From Microbacterium ureisolvens (GTDB lineage Bacteria; Actinomycetota; Actinomycetes; Actinomycetales; Microbacteriaceae), in contig NZ_JAEUAX010000010.1 of assembly GCF_019511645.1 (NCBI RefSeq), forward strand, positions 1-64,000: a stretch of 64,000 nucleotides of DNA, read 5' to 3'. Below are positions 50,266 to 59,043 of the stretch, piece by piece. Every line of letters begins with the position of its first letter. Position 1 is the first letter of the stretch. Both the position numbers and the translations under genes were made by a program. Under the pieces are notes generated by a model that did no database searches, was not told the DNA's origin, and saw only the letters and a list, made by a program, of their open reading frames with translations.

Positions 50266-52041
50266 TCAGGACGGAACGGATGCTGCGACCTCGGCGTCGG
50301 CGTCGGCATCGACGTCCGCCTGTGCCTCGTCATCGGCAGCGGCGCGCGCGAAGACGCGCTCACCGTCGATCCACGTCGAGGCGACGCGGCACAGGTAGAG
50401 GTCTTCGGTCGGAACGGTGAACGGGTTCGGTTCGACGACCACGAGATTCGCGAGGTAGCCGGATCGGACGTAGCCGGTGTCGTGGTCGCGGTGGTTCACG
50501 TACGCCGTGCCCGACGTGTAGGCGGCGAGCGCCGTGGCGAGATCGAGGCGCTGATGCGCGCCGCCGAGCGGCTCGTCGCCCGACAGCGGGGCGACGCGGT
50601 TCACCGCCATGTGCACCCCCGCGAGCGGGTCGGCGCTCGACACCGGCCAGTCGCTGCCGCCCGCGAGGCGCACCCCCGCCCGCTGCAGGTCGCCGAACGG
50701 GTATTGGCGCGATGCCGCGGACTCGGCGAGGAACGGCAGCGTGAGCTCGTCCATCTGGTCCTCGTGGCACGCCCAGAGAGGCTGCATGTTCGCCACGGCA
50801 CCCGTCGCGGCGAAGCGCGGGACGTCGGCCGCGTCGATCACCTGGATGTGGGCGAGGTGGTGGCGGCCGTCGGTCGCACCGTTGACCTCCGCTGCCGCTT
50901 CGAGCGCGTCGAGCGCCTCACGCACGGCACGGTCGCCGAGCGCGTGGAAGTGCAGCTGGAAGCCCGCGGCGTCGGCGGCGATGGCGTATTCGCGCAGGCG
51001 CTCGGCCGGGATGAACGACAGGCCGCGGTTGTCGGTGGAGTGGCCGTGCCCGTCGCGGTACGGCTCGAGCATCGCGGCCGTGTGGTTCTCCGCGACTCCG
51101 TCGACCATGAACTTTATCGAGCCGAGCGAGAAGCGGTCCTGGTGGCCGAGCGCCGCGACCTCGTCGCGCGCGCGGATCATGCCCTCGAGCTGCTCGATCC
51201 CCTCGCTGCGCTCCCACCACTGGGCTCCGACGACGTGGGCCTTGAGCGTTCCCTCGGCGAGCGCCCGGCGGTATGAGGCGAGGGCACCGGGGATCCCGGG
51301 GAAGTTGCCCACGAGTGCGTCCTGCCAGCCCGTGATGCCCTGCGCGATGAGGTCGTCCTGCGCCCGCAGGAGGCCCGCGTAGGCGAGGTCTTCCGAGACC
51401 TTCGGCCGGACCTCGGCGAAGAGGTCGGCCGCCCCCTCGTGGAAGGTGCCCGCCGGGAACCCGTCGGCTTCCCGCTCGATCCGTCCGTCCGCCGGGTCGG
51501 CGGTCGTCTCATCGACGCCGGCCGCACGCATCGCCGCGGTGTTCGCCCATGCGGAGTGGTGGTCGCGGCTCGCCAGCAGCACTGGCCGGTCGGGCACGAT
51601 GGCGTCGAGCGCGGCACGCAGCGGCGCGCCCCCCGGGAAGTGGTCCATCGACCACCCGCCGCCCACGATCCACTCGGCCTCGGGGTTCTCGGCGGCGTAG
51701 CGCGCGATCGTCGCGAGCGTGTCAGCGGCGTCCTCGGACCCGGTGAGGTTGCACTGCAGCAGCTCCACGCCGCCGGACATGGGGTGCACGTGCGCATCCT
51801 GGAATCCGGGGGCGAGCAGCGCGCCGGCCAGGTCGACGACCTCGGTGCCAGGACCGATGAACACGGATGCCTCGTCCTCGGCGCACACAGCCGCGATGCG
51901 GCCGTCCCGCACGGCGACGGCCATGCCGCTCACCGCTTCGGCGCTTCCCGAGCGCACGAGGTCGGAGCTGAACAGCGCGCCTCCGATGAACACGGTGTCT
52001 GCGAACGGGGTGTCTGCATCTGCGGGTACAGCAGCGGCCAC
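50266..52041 (-). CDS. YtcJ-type metal-dependent amidohydrolase
   Basis: 591 residues from GTG 52041. Amidohydrolase superfamily: PGFQDAHVHPMSGGVELL with the HxH metal pair, WIVGGGWSMDHFPGG, DRPVLLASRDHHSAWANT, DGVAENHTAAMLEPY, LQLHFHALGDRAV-like block and HLAHIQVIDAADVPRFA, GSDWPVSSADPL. Closest in type to YtcJ/AepA-like long-chain amide hydrolases. GTG 52041 is chosen because GGAGAGG stands 5-6 nt upstream; the frame is open to ATG 52101, but that codon lies inside the promoter palindrome. C-terminus is Asp/Ala-rich. First gene of the transport operon. Confidence 0.85.
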   Translation of the reverse strand: MAAAVPADADTPFADTVFIGGALFSSDLVRSGSAEAVSGMAVAVRDGRIAAVCAEDEASVFIGPGTEVVDLAGALLAPGFQDAHVHPMSGGVELLQCNLTGSEDAADTLATIARYAAENPEAEWIVGGGWSMDHFPGGAPLRAALDAIVPDRPVLLASRDHHSAWANTAAMRAAGVDETTADPADGRIEREADGFPAGTFHEGAADLFAEVRPKVSEDLAYAGLLRAQDDLIAQGITGWQDALVGNFPGIPGALASYRRALAEGTLKAHVVGAQWWERSEGIEQLEGMIRARDEVAALGHQDRFSLGSIKFMVDGVAENHTAAMLEPYRDGHGHSTDNRGLSFIPAERLREYAIAADAAGFQLHFHALGDRAVREALDALEAAAEVNGATDGRHHLAHIQVIDAADVPRFAATGAVANMQPLWACHEDQMDELTLPFLAESAASRQYPFGDLQRAGVRLAGGSDWPVSSADPLAGVHMAVNRVAPLSGDEPLGGAHQRLDLATALAAYTSGTAYVNHRDHDTGYVRSGYLANLVVVEPNPFTVPTEDLYLCRVASTWIDGERVFARAAADDEAQADVDADADAEVAASVPS

Positions 52042-52076
52042 GGGGACCTCTCCTTCGTCGTCGAACGGGTCGCTTG

Positions 52077-52106
52077 ACGATAGACCGATGTCATCGGGCA
52101 TGTCAA
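52077..52106 (-). promoter_or_regulatory. promoter of the amidohydrolase operon
   Basis: Reverse strand: -35 TTGACA (52101-52106), 18-bp spacer, -10 TATCGT (52077-52082). Its -35 lies within the left arm of the palindrome at 52090-52128. Confidence 0.7.
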
Positions 52107-52128
52107 CACCGTTGACAGTGCCGATGAC
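52090..52128. promoter_or_regulatory. 39-bp operator-like palindrome between amidohydrolase operon and tetR
   Basis: 18-bp arms GTCATCGGGCATGTCAAC and GTTGACAGTGCCGATGAC around ACC; 15 of 18 positions pair. Each arm carries the TTGACA of one divergent promoter, so one bound repressor would block both. A further palindrome ACCGATCGGT follows at 52127-52136. Confidence 0.8.
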
Positions 52129-52142
52129 CGATCGGTTAGGCT
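52112..52142 (+). promoter_or_regulatory. promoter of tetR
   Basis: -35 TTGACA at 52112-52117 and TAGGCT at 52137-52142, spacer 19 bp. The longer spacer may need a DNA-bending partner or be weak. Confidence 0.45.
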
Positions 52143-52207
52143 CGGGACGTCACGACGGGCAGACGCGCGCCCGTGGCACGATGGACGCGACGGCGGAAGC
52201 GGGGATC

Positions 52208-52894
52208 ATGGCGGCACGCACCGGGGCGACGCGCGACAAGGCGGGCGCGAAGCGTCTGGACCGCGCGACGATCATCGCCGCCGGCCTCGAGCTCGCGGAG
52301 ACGACCGGCTCCGCGTCCCTCTCGATCCGCGACCTGGGGGCGAAGCTCGGCACCGATCCGACCGCGGTCTACCGCCACTTCCGCGGCAAGGAAGACCTGA
52401 TGGGCGCGCTGCTCGACGAACTCACGGTGCGCAGCCTCGCGGCGGTCACCGCCGATCCCGCGCAGTGGCAGGAGCGTCTGCGCCAGCTCGCGTCGGCGAC
52501 ACTGACGGAGTTCGCCCGCTACCCCGCCGTGGGCCAGGAGGCGATCGTGCTCACCACCCACGGTCCCGGAGAGCTCGACGCCATCGAATTCATGCTCGAC
52601 GCCTTCTCGCGCGCCGGCCTCACCGGCGATGCCCTGGTGCAGCACTACGCCCTCATGGCGACCCACGTGCTCTCGATCGCCGCGGGCGTGGCCCGCGCGC
52701 GGGCCGAGCGCACGACTCTCGCCGGCGCCGACGCGAGCCCCTGGTTCGAGGGGCCGCTCCTCGTCGACCCCATCAAGCACCCGCACATCGCCCAGATTTC
52801 CGCACAGCTGCTGGACCTCGAGGACCGCGAGCTCTTCATGCTCGGCGTCGAGGCGGTCATCCGCTCCGCCGAGCGCGCGGCCCGCTCCTCCTGA
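52208..52894 (+). CDS. TetR-family transcriptional regulator
   Basis: 228 residues. HTH at about 20-60 (LDRATIIAAGLELAETTGSASLSIRDLGAKLGTDPTAVYRHF), with a TetR_C-type ligand domain. ATG 52208 follows AAGCGGGGATC; an in-frame ATG at 52181 is possible. Divergent from the amidohydrolase operon, and the palindrome between them is its likely binding site; the inducer would be the amide substrate or product. Inference from arrangement. Confidence 0.88.
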   Translation: MAARTGATRDKAGAKRLDRATIIAAGLELAETTGSASLSIRDLGAKLGTDPTAVYRHFRGKEDLMGALLDELTVRSLAAVTADPAQWQERLRQLASATLTEFARYPAVGQEAIVLTTHGPGELDAIEFMLDAFSRAGLTGDALVQHYALMATHVLSIAAGVARARAERTTLAGADASPWFEGPLLVDPIKHPHIAQISAQLLDLEDRELFMLGVEAVIRSAERAARSS

Positions 52895-52970
52895 CGCGGA
52901 CACCGCGGCGCGCGGCATCCGTACGCCGTCGCTCCTTCACAGGCGGGCAATGCGGAACCCCGTCGACCCC

Positions 52971-53038
52971 GCTGATAGTTGACGCACGTCAACCATCAGC
53001 GTATAGTTGACTCGAATCAACTGTTGACTCGAGTCAAC
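52971..53038. promoter_or_regulatory. three GTTGA-N6-TCAAC operators and promoter upstream of MFS-marR
   Basis: Site 1 (52971-53000): GTTGAC GCAC GTCAAC flanked by GCTGAT / ATCAGC. Site 2 (53005-53022): AGTTGA N6 TCAACT. Site 3 (53023-53038): GTTGACTCGAGTCAAC, perfect 16 bp. A promoter lies among them: -35 TTGACG (52979-52984), 17-bp spacer, -10 TATAGT (53002-53007). Binding by the downstream MarR protein would block it. Confidence 0.82.
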
Positions 53039-53095
53039 CTTCTTGCGCGCCGATGCCGCCGCGAAACCCACCACGTCTCACTCGTAAGGACTCCT

Positions 53096-54808
53096 ATGGC
53101 CACGTCCACCCCCGCGACCGGGTCGGTCGCCATCGTCGACGCGAAGCGCCGGCATCGCCAGGTGCTGCAGGCGCTCACCGGCCTCCTGCTCGGCATGTTC
53201 GTGTCGATGCTCGCGTCGACCGTCGTCTCGACCTCGCTCCCCGTGATCGTCCACGACCTCGGCGGCGACCAGGCGGCGTTCACGTGGGTCGTCACCGCGA
53301 CCCTGCTGACCACGGCGATCTCGACACCCATCTGGGGCAAGCTCGCCGACCTCTTCAACCGCAAGCTGCTGATCCAGATCGCGATCGTGATCTTCGTGCT
53401 CGCCACCGCGGCCGCCGGGTTCTCGCAGGAGCCGGGCACGCTGATCGCGTTCCGCGCGGTGCAGGGCATCGGCGCGGGCGGCCTCGCCGCACTCAGCCAG
53501 GTCATCATGGCCGACATCATCAGCCCGCGCGAGCGCGGCCGGTACATGGGTCTCTTCGGCGCTGTCATGGCGGTCGCGACCGTCGGCGGTCCGCTCCTCG
53601 GCGGCTTCATCACCGACACGATCGACTGGCGCTGGAACTTCTTCATCGCGCTGCCGTTCGCCGTCGCCGCGCTCATCATGATGCAGCGCACGCTCCACCT
53701 TCCGCCGCGCCCGAAGACCAAGGCGCGCATCGACTACTTCGGGATCGTGCTGCTGTCGACTTCGGTGTCGCTCCTGCTGATCTGGGTGACCAACGCCGGC
53801 AAGGACTACGACTGGTGGAGCACCGAGACCATCCTCATGGTCGGCGGCGCGCTCCTCGCCGCCGTGCTGTTCATCATCGTCGAACTGCGCTCCGCGGAGC
53901 CCCTGGTCCCCCTCACGATGTTCCGCAACCGCACGTTCACGCTCGCGGTCATCGCATCGATCTCGATCGGCATCGCGATGTTCGGCACGTCGGTGTTCCT
54001 CAGCCAGTACATGCAGCTCGCCCGTGGCGCGACCCCGACCGAGGCCGGCCTCATGACGATCCCCATGATCGGCGGCCTTCTCCTCGCGTCGATCGTGATC
54101 GGCGGCCTCGTCACCCGGACGGGGCACTGGAAGCCCTACCTCATCGTGGGCGGCGTACTGCTGATCGCCGGCTCGTACCTGCTGTCGACCATCCACTACG
54201 ACACGAACTTCGTGCTCGTCTCGCTCTACATGTTCCTGCTCGGCGCCGGCGTCGGCATGACCATGCAGAACCTCGTGCTCATCGTTCAGAACACCGCGAA
54301 CCCGAGCGAGATCGGCGTCGCGAGCTCGGGAGTCACGTTCTTCCGCAGCCTCGGCGGCACGATCGGCGTCTCGGTGATGGGTGCGGCGCTCGCCACCTCG
54401 GCGACGAACCTGTTCACCGAACGCAAGGACGACATCGGCGCGGCCCTCATGGCGCTCGGCGAGAAGGGCGCCGCCATCGGGCAGCAGCTCGCGTCGGGCA
54501 CCATCCCCCAGGTCTCGACGCTGCCCGAGTCGATCCGCGTGATCGTCGAGGACATCTACGCCCAGGCCATCGCCCACTCGTTCCTGATCGCCGTGCCGCT
54601 GGCCGTGATCAGCCTCATCGCGATCATCTTCCTGCCGAACAAGCCGCTCACCCGCATGACCACGAGCGAGCGCGTCCAGGCGAGCGAGGCCGACCTCGCG
54701 ACCGTCTCGGTCGCCGAGGGCATGGAGACGCTCACCGCGACGGCGGACACGGATGCTGCGGCCCCGGCCGCAGGCGTCGCGGACGAGGCATCCGGAACCC
54801 GACGCTAG
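53096..54808 (+). CDS. MFS drug exporter, 14-helix DHA2 type
   Basis: 570 residues with about 14 helices: LTGLLLGMFVSMLASTVVSTSLPVIVHDLG, TWVVTATLLTTAISTPIWGKLADLFNRK and FRAVQGIGAGGLAALSQVIMADI, SPRERGRYMGLFG. EmrB/QacA group; exports hydrophobic drugs using the proton gradient. AAGGACTCCT before ATG. The marR gene follows with 1-nt overlap and three operators stand upstream, so the exporter is under MarR repression and induced by its ligands. Confidence 0.93.
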   Translation: MATSTPATGSVAIVDAKRRHRQVLQALTGLLLGMFVSMLASTVVSTSLPVIVHDLGGDQAAFTWVVTATLLTTAISTPIWGKLADLFNRKLLIQIAIVIFVLATAAAGFSQEPGTLIAFRAVQGIGAGGLAALSQVIMADIISPRERGRYMGLFGAVMAVATVGGPLLGGFITDTIDWRWNFFIALPFAVAALIMMQRTLHLPPRPKTKARIDYFGIVLLSTSVSLLLIWVTNAGKDYDWWSTETILMVGGALLAAVLFIIVELRSAEPLVPLTMFRNRTFTLAVIASISIGIAMFGTSVFLSQYMQLARGATPTEAGLMTIPMIGGLLLASIVIGGLVTRTGHWKPYLIVGGVLLIAGSYLLSTIHYDTNFVLVSLYMFLLGAGVGMTMQNLVLIVQNTANPSEIGVASSGVTFFRSLGGTIGVSVMGAALATSATNLFTERKDDIGAALMALGEKGAAIGQQLASGTIPQVSTLPESIRVIVEDIYAQAIAHSFLIAVPLAVISLIAIIFLPNKPLTRMTTSERVQASEADLATVSVAEGMETLTATADTDAAAPAAGVADEASGTRR

Positions 54809-55284
54809 TGTCGAACCTGATGACCTCCGACGACACTCGAGCGGCGCGCACCGAGGCGGTGCGCGCCCTCGAGGCGGAATTCTCGGAGCTGATCAACCGC
54901 ATACGCCGGATCCTCATCGACAACGCCAACCGGGTGAGCCCCGGAATGCTGCCGGGCGCCTACAAGGTGTTCACGACCATCGTGCGCCGCGAGGGCATCA
55001 CGCTGTCGGCACTGGCCGAGTCGCTCGCCTCCGACAAGGGCCAGATCAGCCGCACCGTGCGCGAGCTCGAGCAGCTCGGCCTCGTGCAGCGCACGCCCGA
55101 TCCCGATGACGGACGGTCGAGCCTGCTCTCCCCCACCCCGTTCGGGCTAGAGCGCCTGGCCCAGGCGCGCGCCCCGCAGGAGAACCTGCTCGTGGACGCG
55201 CTCGAGGAGTGGCCTGTCGACGACATCCTCAACCTCACGCGCCTGCTGCATGCGCTCACGCTCGGCGAGCGCCCCGCGTCCTGA
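54808..55284 (+). CDS. MarR-family transcriptional regulator
   Basis: 158 residues from GTG 54808 (or 154 from ATG 54820). Winged-helix core FTTIVRREGITLSALAESLASDKGQISRTVRELEQLGLVQRTPDPDDGRSSLLSPTPFGLERL. The GTG shares a base with the exporter's TAG stop, giving translational coupling. Likely repressor of its own operon through the GTTGA-N6-TCAAC sites. Confidence 0.9.
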   Translation: MSNLMTSDDTRAARTEAVRALEAEFSELINRIRRILIDNANRVSPGMLPGAYKVFTTIVRREGITLSALAESLASDKGQISRTVRELEQLGLVQRTPDPDDGRSSLLSPTPFGLERLAQARAPQENLLVDALEEWPVDDILNLTRLLHALTLGERPAS

Positions 55285-55407
55285 GCCGCTTCCTCAGGGC
55301 TCGACGGCGTCGTCCTCCCGCAACCCGCCGCATCGATCGTCCGCGGTGCGCGGTCCGTGTTGCGACACCGGTAGCACCCGCGTAACACGGGCGAGACGAA
55401 GGCAGGG

Positions 55408-55436
55408 TTGACTGTACCCAACGGGGGTTCAGTTCT
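55408..55436 (+). promoter_or_regulatory. putative promoter of the quinone-reductase gene
   Basis: -35 TTGACT (55408-55413), 17-bp spacer, -10-like AGTTCT (55431-55436), 36 nt before the start codon. Confidence 0.45.
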
Positions 55437-55472
55437 GTGCCGAGGGCGGCACGCCCGCGGAAGGAGCGCACG

Positions 55473-56498
55473 ATGAGGATCCGACCGCTGCGATCGGCAC
55501 CAGAGACCCCGCTCGCCCCCGTCGCGGCGCCGCCCGCCGAGATGCGGGCGATGGTCGTGGACGCCCCGGGCGATGCGGACGCGTTGCGCGCAGCATCCGT
55601 TCCCGTCCCCTCGCCCGTGCTGAGCGAGGTGCTGGTGCGGGTCGTCGCGGCGGGGGTCAACCCGATCGACGCCAAGACGCGCGGCGGCAGGGGCGTCTCG
55701 GGAGCCATCGCGGCGTACCCCGCGACCCTGGGCTACGACTTCAGCGGCATCGTGGTCAAGAGCCCATATGAGGCTCACCCGTTGGCACCGGGCACCGAGG
55801 TGTTCGGCATGGCGTCGTTCCCACGCACCGGCGGCTCGTACGCCGAGTACGTGGTGGCGCCGTCGCTCTCGGTCGCCCGCAAGCCCGCATCCCTCTCGCA
55901 CGTCGAAGCGGCCGGCGCGCCGCTGGCCGCGCTCACGGCCTGGGGTCTCGTGGTGGAGACCGCCCACGCGCACGAGGGGCAGCGCGTGCTGATCCACGCC
56001 GGCAGCGGCGGGGTCGGCCACTTCGCGGTGCAGTTCGCCGCCTACTTCGGCGCGCACGTCACGGTGACCGCCTCCGGTCGCAACGCCTCGTGGCTTCGTG
56101 AGCTCGGCGCGGCCGTCGTGATCGACTACACGACCACGCGGTTCGAGGAGGTCGTCTCCGAGGTGGACGTCGTCATCGACCTGGTGGGCAACGTCCAGTC
56201 CGAGACCGGCACTCGCTCGCTCGAGGTGCTGCGGCCCGGCGGGCTCTACGTGGTCGTGCCGACCGGATCCTGGCCCGGCCACGCCGAGGCCGCGGCCGAA
56301 GCGGGCGTGCGCAGCACCTCGTACAAGGTGATCCCCGATGGCGGAGCGCTGGCGACCATCGGCCGCCTCCTCGACTCCGGCTCGGTGCAGGTCTACATCG
56401 AGCAGGTGTTCGACCTCGCCGAGGCGCCCGCCGCGCACCGCGCGATCGAAGCGGGCCACACGCGCGGCAAGGTCGTGCTGCGCGTGAGCGACGGCTGA
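55473..56498 (+). CDS. zinc-independent NADPH:quinone reductase / medium-chain dehydrogenase
   Basis: 341 residues. MDR fold: VRVVAAGVNPIDAKTRGG, LGYDFSGIVVK, GSYAEYVVAP, LAALTAWGLV and the nucleotide-binding VLIHAGSGGVGHFAVQFAAY, ending GHTRGKVVLRV. Cytosolic NADPH-dependent reductase of quinones or enones. ATG 55473 chosen because GGAAGGAG lies 6 nt upstream; no catalytic zinc Cys is seen. Monocistronic. Confidence 0.9.
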   Translation: MRIRPLRSAPETPLAPVAAPPAEMRAMVVDAPGDADALRAASVPVPSPVLSEVLVRVVAAGVNPIDAKTRGGRGVSGAIAAYPATLGYDFSGIVVKSPYEAHPLAPGTEVFGMASFPRTGGSYAEYVVAPSLSVARKPASLSHVEAAGAPLAALTAWGLVVETAHAHEGQRVLIHAGSGGVGHFAVQFAAYFGAHVTVTASGRNASWLRELGAAVVIDYTTTRFEEVVSEVDVVIDLVGNVQSETGTRSLEVLRPGGLYVVVPTGSWPGHAEAAAEAGVRSTSYKVIPDGGALATIGRLLDSGSVQVYIEQVFDLAEAPAAHRAIEAGHTRGKVVLRVSDG

Positions 56499-56597
56499 CC
56501 GCCACTCTGCCCGCCGCATCGCGCACGGGAATCAATTCGCCTGCGGCGGGCATCCGCCGCGATCCCGGTCTGGCGTACGAACAGCGAAATGAGCGCG

Positions 56598-57488
56598 TCA
56601 GACTGGCGCGAGCACGCGGCGCCCTTCGGCGACGATCGCGTCGGCGATCGCGTCGAGCAGCGGAGAGCGCAGGTTCCACTGCTGCCAGTGCAGGCCGACA
56701 TCGACCGGGGGGCCGCCCAGCAGCACGAGCTCGCCGCGCTCGAGGGCGTCGTGGGACTGGAAGCGCGGCAGCATCGCCCACCCGAGCCCGAGGCGCACCG
56801 CCGAGGCGAAGTCGTTCGACGCGGGCACCTAGTGACGCGGCGGCTGCGCGGGATCGACGCCCTGATCGGCGAGCCAGGCGTTCTGCAGGTCGTCGCGGCG
56901 GTCGAAGTCCACGAGCGGGGCGTTCGCCAGCGCCTCCACCCGGTCGCCGGCGAGCCAGCGCGCGACGTAGGCCGGGGTCGCGACCGCTTCGTAGCGCATC
57001 GCGCCGAGCGCCGAGCTGCGGCATCCCGCGACCGGCGCGGCGCGTGACGTCACCGCGCCCATCACGGTCCCCGACTCGAGCAGGCCCGCGGTGAAGTCCT
57101 GGTCATCGCGGTGCAGGTCGAAGACGACGGGATGCCGCTGCGCCAGCCGTGCGAGAGGCTCGAGGAACCACGTGGCCAGCGAGTCGGCGTTCACCGCGAG
57201 CGGCACGATCGTGAGCGCGGCCTCGTCGTCGCCAGCGCCGAGCTCGGCCAGCGCATCGTGCTCGAGCAGCGCCGTCTGTCGTGCGAGCCGGATAACCGAG
57301 ATCCCCGCCTCGGTGGGCCGCACCGGCTTGGAGCGCACCAGCACGAGCCGGCCGAGCTGCTCTTCGAGCGTCTTGATGCGCTGGCTGACCGCCGACGGCG
57401 TGACATGCAGCCGGCGCGCGGCCGCATCGAGCGTGCCCTCGTCGACGACGACGGCCAGTGTCTCTGCCAGTTCGAACGGAATGCGCAT
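56598..57488 (-). pseudogene. lysG: LysG/ArgP-type LysR regulator interrupted by an in-frame amber codon
   Basis: LysR-family activator of the lysine/arginine exporter. The frame 57488-56598 is 297 codons, the normal length, but codon at 56829-56831 is TAG. Text on either side is one continuous protein: N-terminal HTH FELAETLAVVVDEGTLDAAARRLHVTPSAVSQRI, then effector domain, then DQGVDPAQPPRH * VPASNDFASAVRLGLGWAMLP. Homologues have Tyr (HY VP) at this place, and TAC to TAG is a single change. The first part (219 aa) keeps HTH and most of the ligand domain but loses the last 76. Either a recent nonsense mutation, a sequence error, or readthrough. Confidence 0.88.
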
Positions 57489-57547
57489 CTTAAGTCTGGC
57501 TAATGCTACTGAAGACGCATGAGCTGGACTACGGATGCTGCGGCTCG

Positions 57548-57553
57548 TAGCGT
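57548..57553 (+). promoter_or_regulatory. leaderless -10 box of lysE
   Basis: TAGCGT, then CGAAAC, then GTG at 57560. The region up to the lysG start (57489-57547) would hold the LysG-binding site. Confidence 0.6.
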
Positions 57554-57559
57554 CGAAAC

Positions 57560-58300
57560 GTGCTCTCCCCCGTTCTCGCCGGCCTCGGACTCGGCTTCTC
57601 GCTCATCATCGCCATCGGCGCGCAGAACCTGTTCGTGCTGCGGCAGGGGCTGCGCCGCGAGCACGTGCTCGCGGTCGCGGCCGTCTGCGCGATCTCGGAC
57701 GCCGTGCTCATCGCGCTCGGCGTCTCGGGCGTCGGGCTTGTGCTGCAAGCTGTGCCGTGGCTCGTCGTCGTGGTGCGCTGGGCGGGCGCTCTGTTCCTCG
57801 TCGCTTACGGCTTGCTGGCCGCGCGACGCGCATGGCGTCCGTCGGGCCAGACGCTCGGCGGCGAGGCGACTGACCCGGGCTCATCGGCGCACGACGGGCA
57901 CGAGTCCGTGCCGCCCGGCCGCACCCACGCCGGCGAGGCGCTGGAAGCCGGCGCTTCGGCTTCCGCGGTGCGCAGCGACGTCCTTACCGCCGCGACCCCT
58001 GCCGCGCACGCCCGCCTGCTTCCCGTGCTTCTCACCTGCCTCGCCCTCACGTGGCTCAATCCCCACGTGTACCTCGACACGGTGTTCCTGCTCGGCACCG
58101 TCGCGAACACCCACGGCGACTCCCGCTGGCTCTTCGCGGCCGGGGCCATGACCGCCAGTGTCGTCTGGTTCTTCGGCCTGGCCTTCGGCGCACGCCTGCT
58201 CGGCCGCTGGCTGTCGACGCCGCGCGCCTGGCGCATCCTCGACGCGGTGATCGCGGTCGTCATGATCGCGCTCGGCGCCTCACTGGTGCTGCCCCACTGA
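57560..58300 (+). CDS. lysE: LysE/ArgO-type basic amino acid exporter
   Basis: 246 residues with about five or six helices: [33 protein letters not shown] (family start with AIGAQN), [33 protein letters not shown] (LNPH motif). A longer hydrophilic loop of about 55 residues ([18 protein letters not shown]) lies in the middle. Exports surplus lysine and arginine. Divergent from the interrupted lysG. Confidence 0.9.
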   Translation: MLSPVLAGLGLGFSLIIAIGAQNLFVLRQGLRREHVLAVAAVCAISDAVLIALGVSGVGLVLQAVPWLVVVVRWAGALFLVAYGLLAARRAWRPSGQTLGGEATDPGSSAHDGHESVPPGRTHAGEALEAGASASAVRSDVLTAATPAAHARLLPVLLTCLALTWLNPHVYLDTVFLLGTVANTHGDSRWLFAAGAMTASVVWFFGLAFGARLLGRWLSTPRAWRILDAVIAVVMIALGASLVLPH

Positions 58301-58322
58301 CCGCGGGGCTGCGGCACCGGAC

Positions 58323-58700
58323 TCAGCGCTTGCGCAAGGATGGATCTTCGATCTCGGCGACCCGCGCCGCCACGATCGCTCGGATCGTGTCGTCCGGCAA
58401 GGGCCGCTCAGGCTGGAACCGGATCGTGCCCTTGTCGAACTCGAGCGCCTCGCGTTCGCCCGACGGCAGCCCTTCCGCGACCCTCTCGGGCACCCGGCCG
58501 CTGAACGGGTACACGCCGATGTGCTTCTTCGTCCGCATCACCGCGATGAGCGCCTTCCCGCGGTACAAGAGCGCCGGCATCCCGTAGCTCCGGCCCTGCT
58601 CCACGTCGGGCAGCGACTCCCGCACGACGTCGAACACGTGCGACACGACGGCTCGGTCGGACGGGTCCAGGCTCTCGAGGTACTCGTCAACGGTTCCCAT
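58323..58700 (-). CDS. DUF1801 (iron-chaperone-like) protein
   Basis: 125 residues. TVDEYLESLDPSDRAVVSHVF, EQGRSYGMPALLYRGKALIAVM and KKHIGVYPFSG are the marks of the DUF1801/YdhG group, related by fold to frataxin-like iron chaperones. Function is unproven. CAGGAT at 58707-58712 stands 6 nt before the ATG, so it may be leaderless. Confidence 0.85.
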   Translation of the reverse strand: MGTVDEYLESLDPSDRAVVSHVFDVVRESLPDVEQGRSYGMPALLYRGKALIAVMRTKKHIGVYPFSGRVPERVAEGLPSGEREALEFDKGTIRFQPERPLPDDTIRAIVAARVAEIEDPSLRKR

Positions 58701-58706
58701 GCCGGC

Positions 58707-58712
58707 ATCCTG
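58707..58712 (-). promoter_or_regulatory. leaderless -10 box of the DUF1801 gene
   Basis: CAGGAT on the reverse strand, 6 nt before the ATG at 58700. Confidence 0.4.
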
Positions 58713-58762
58713 GCCGACTCCACCGGGTCGCGGCAAGGCGTGTGCGGCGGCAAGATGGCGAC

Positions 58763-59038
58763 ATGAGACGCGTGCACGTGACCGTCCGCGGCGACGTCCA
58801 GGGCGTCGGCTACCGCTACACCATGCGCATCGTCGCACGCGAGGCTGGCGTGGCCGGATGGGTGCGCAACCGACGCGACGGGTCGGTCGAAGCCGAGGTC
58901 GAGGGCACGCCGGCTCAAGTGGACGAGGTGCTCGCGTGGATGGCGGAAGGCCCGCCGGGTTCCCGGGTGGAGCAGGCGACGGTGACGGATGCCGCCACCA
59001 CCGGTGAGCGCGGGTTCGAGGTGCGCCCCACCGGCTGA
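58763..59038 (+). CDS. acyP: acylphosphatase
   Basis: 91 residues. VHVTVRGDVQGVGYRYTMRI carries the phosphate-binding GxVQGVxxR loop with the catalytic Arg, and VAGWVRNRRDGSVEAEVEG the catalytic Asn. Hydrolyses acyl phosphates such as 1,3-bisphosphoglycerate or acetyl phosphate. Divergent from the DUF1801 gene; single gene. Confidence 0.93.
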   Translation: MRRVHVTVRGDVQGVGYRYTMRIVAREAGVAGWVRNRRDGSVEAEVEGTPAQVDEVLAWMAEGPPGSRVEQATVTDAATTGERGFEVRPTG

Positions 59039-59043
59039 GCCCG

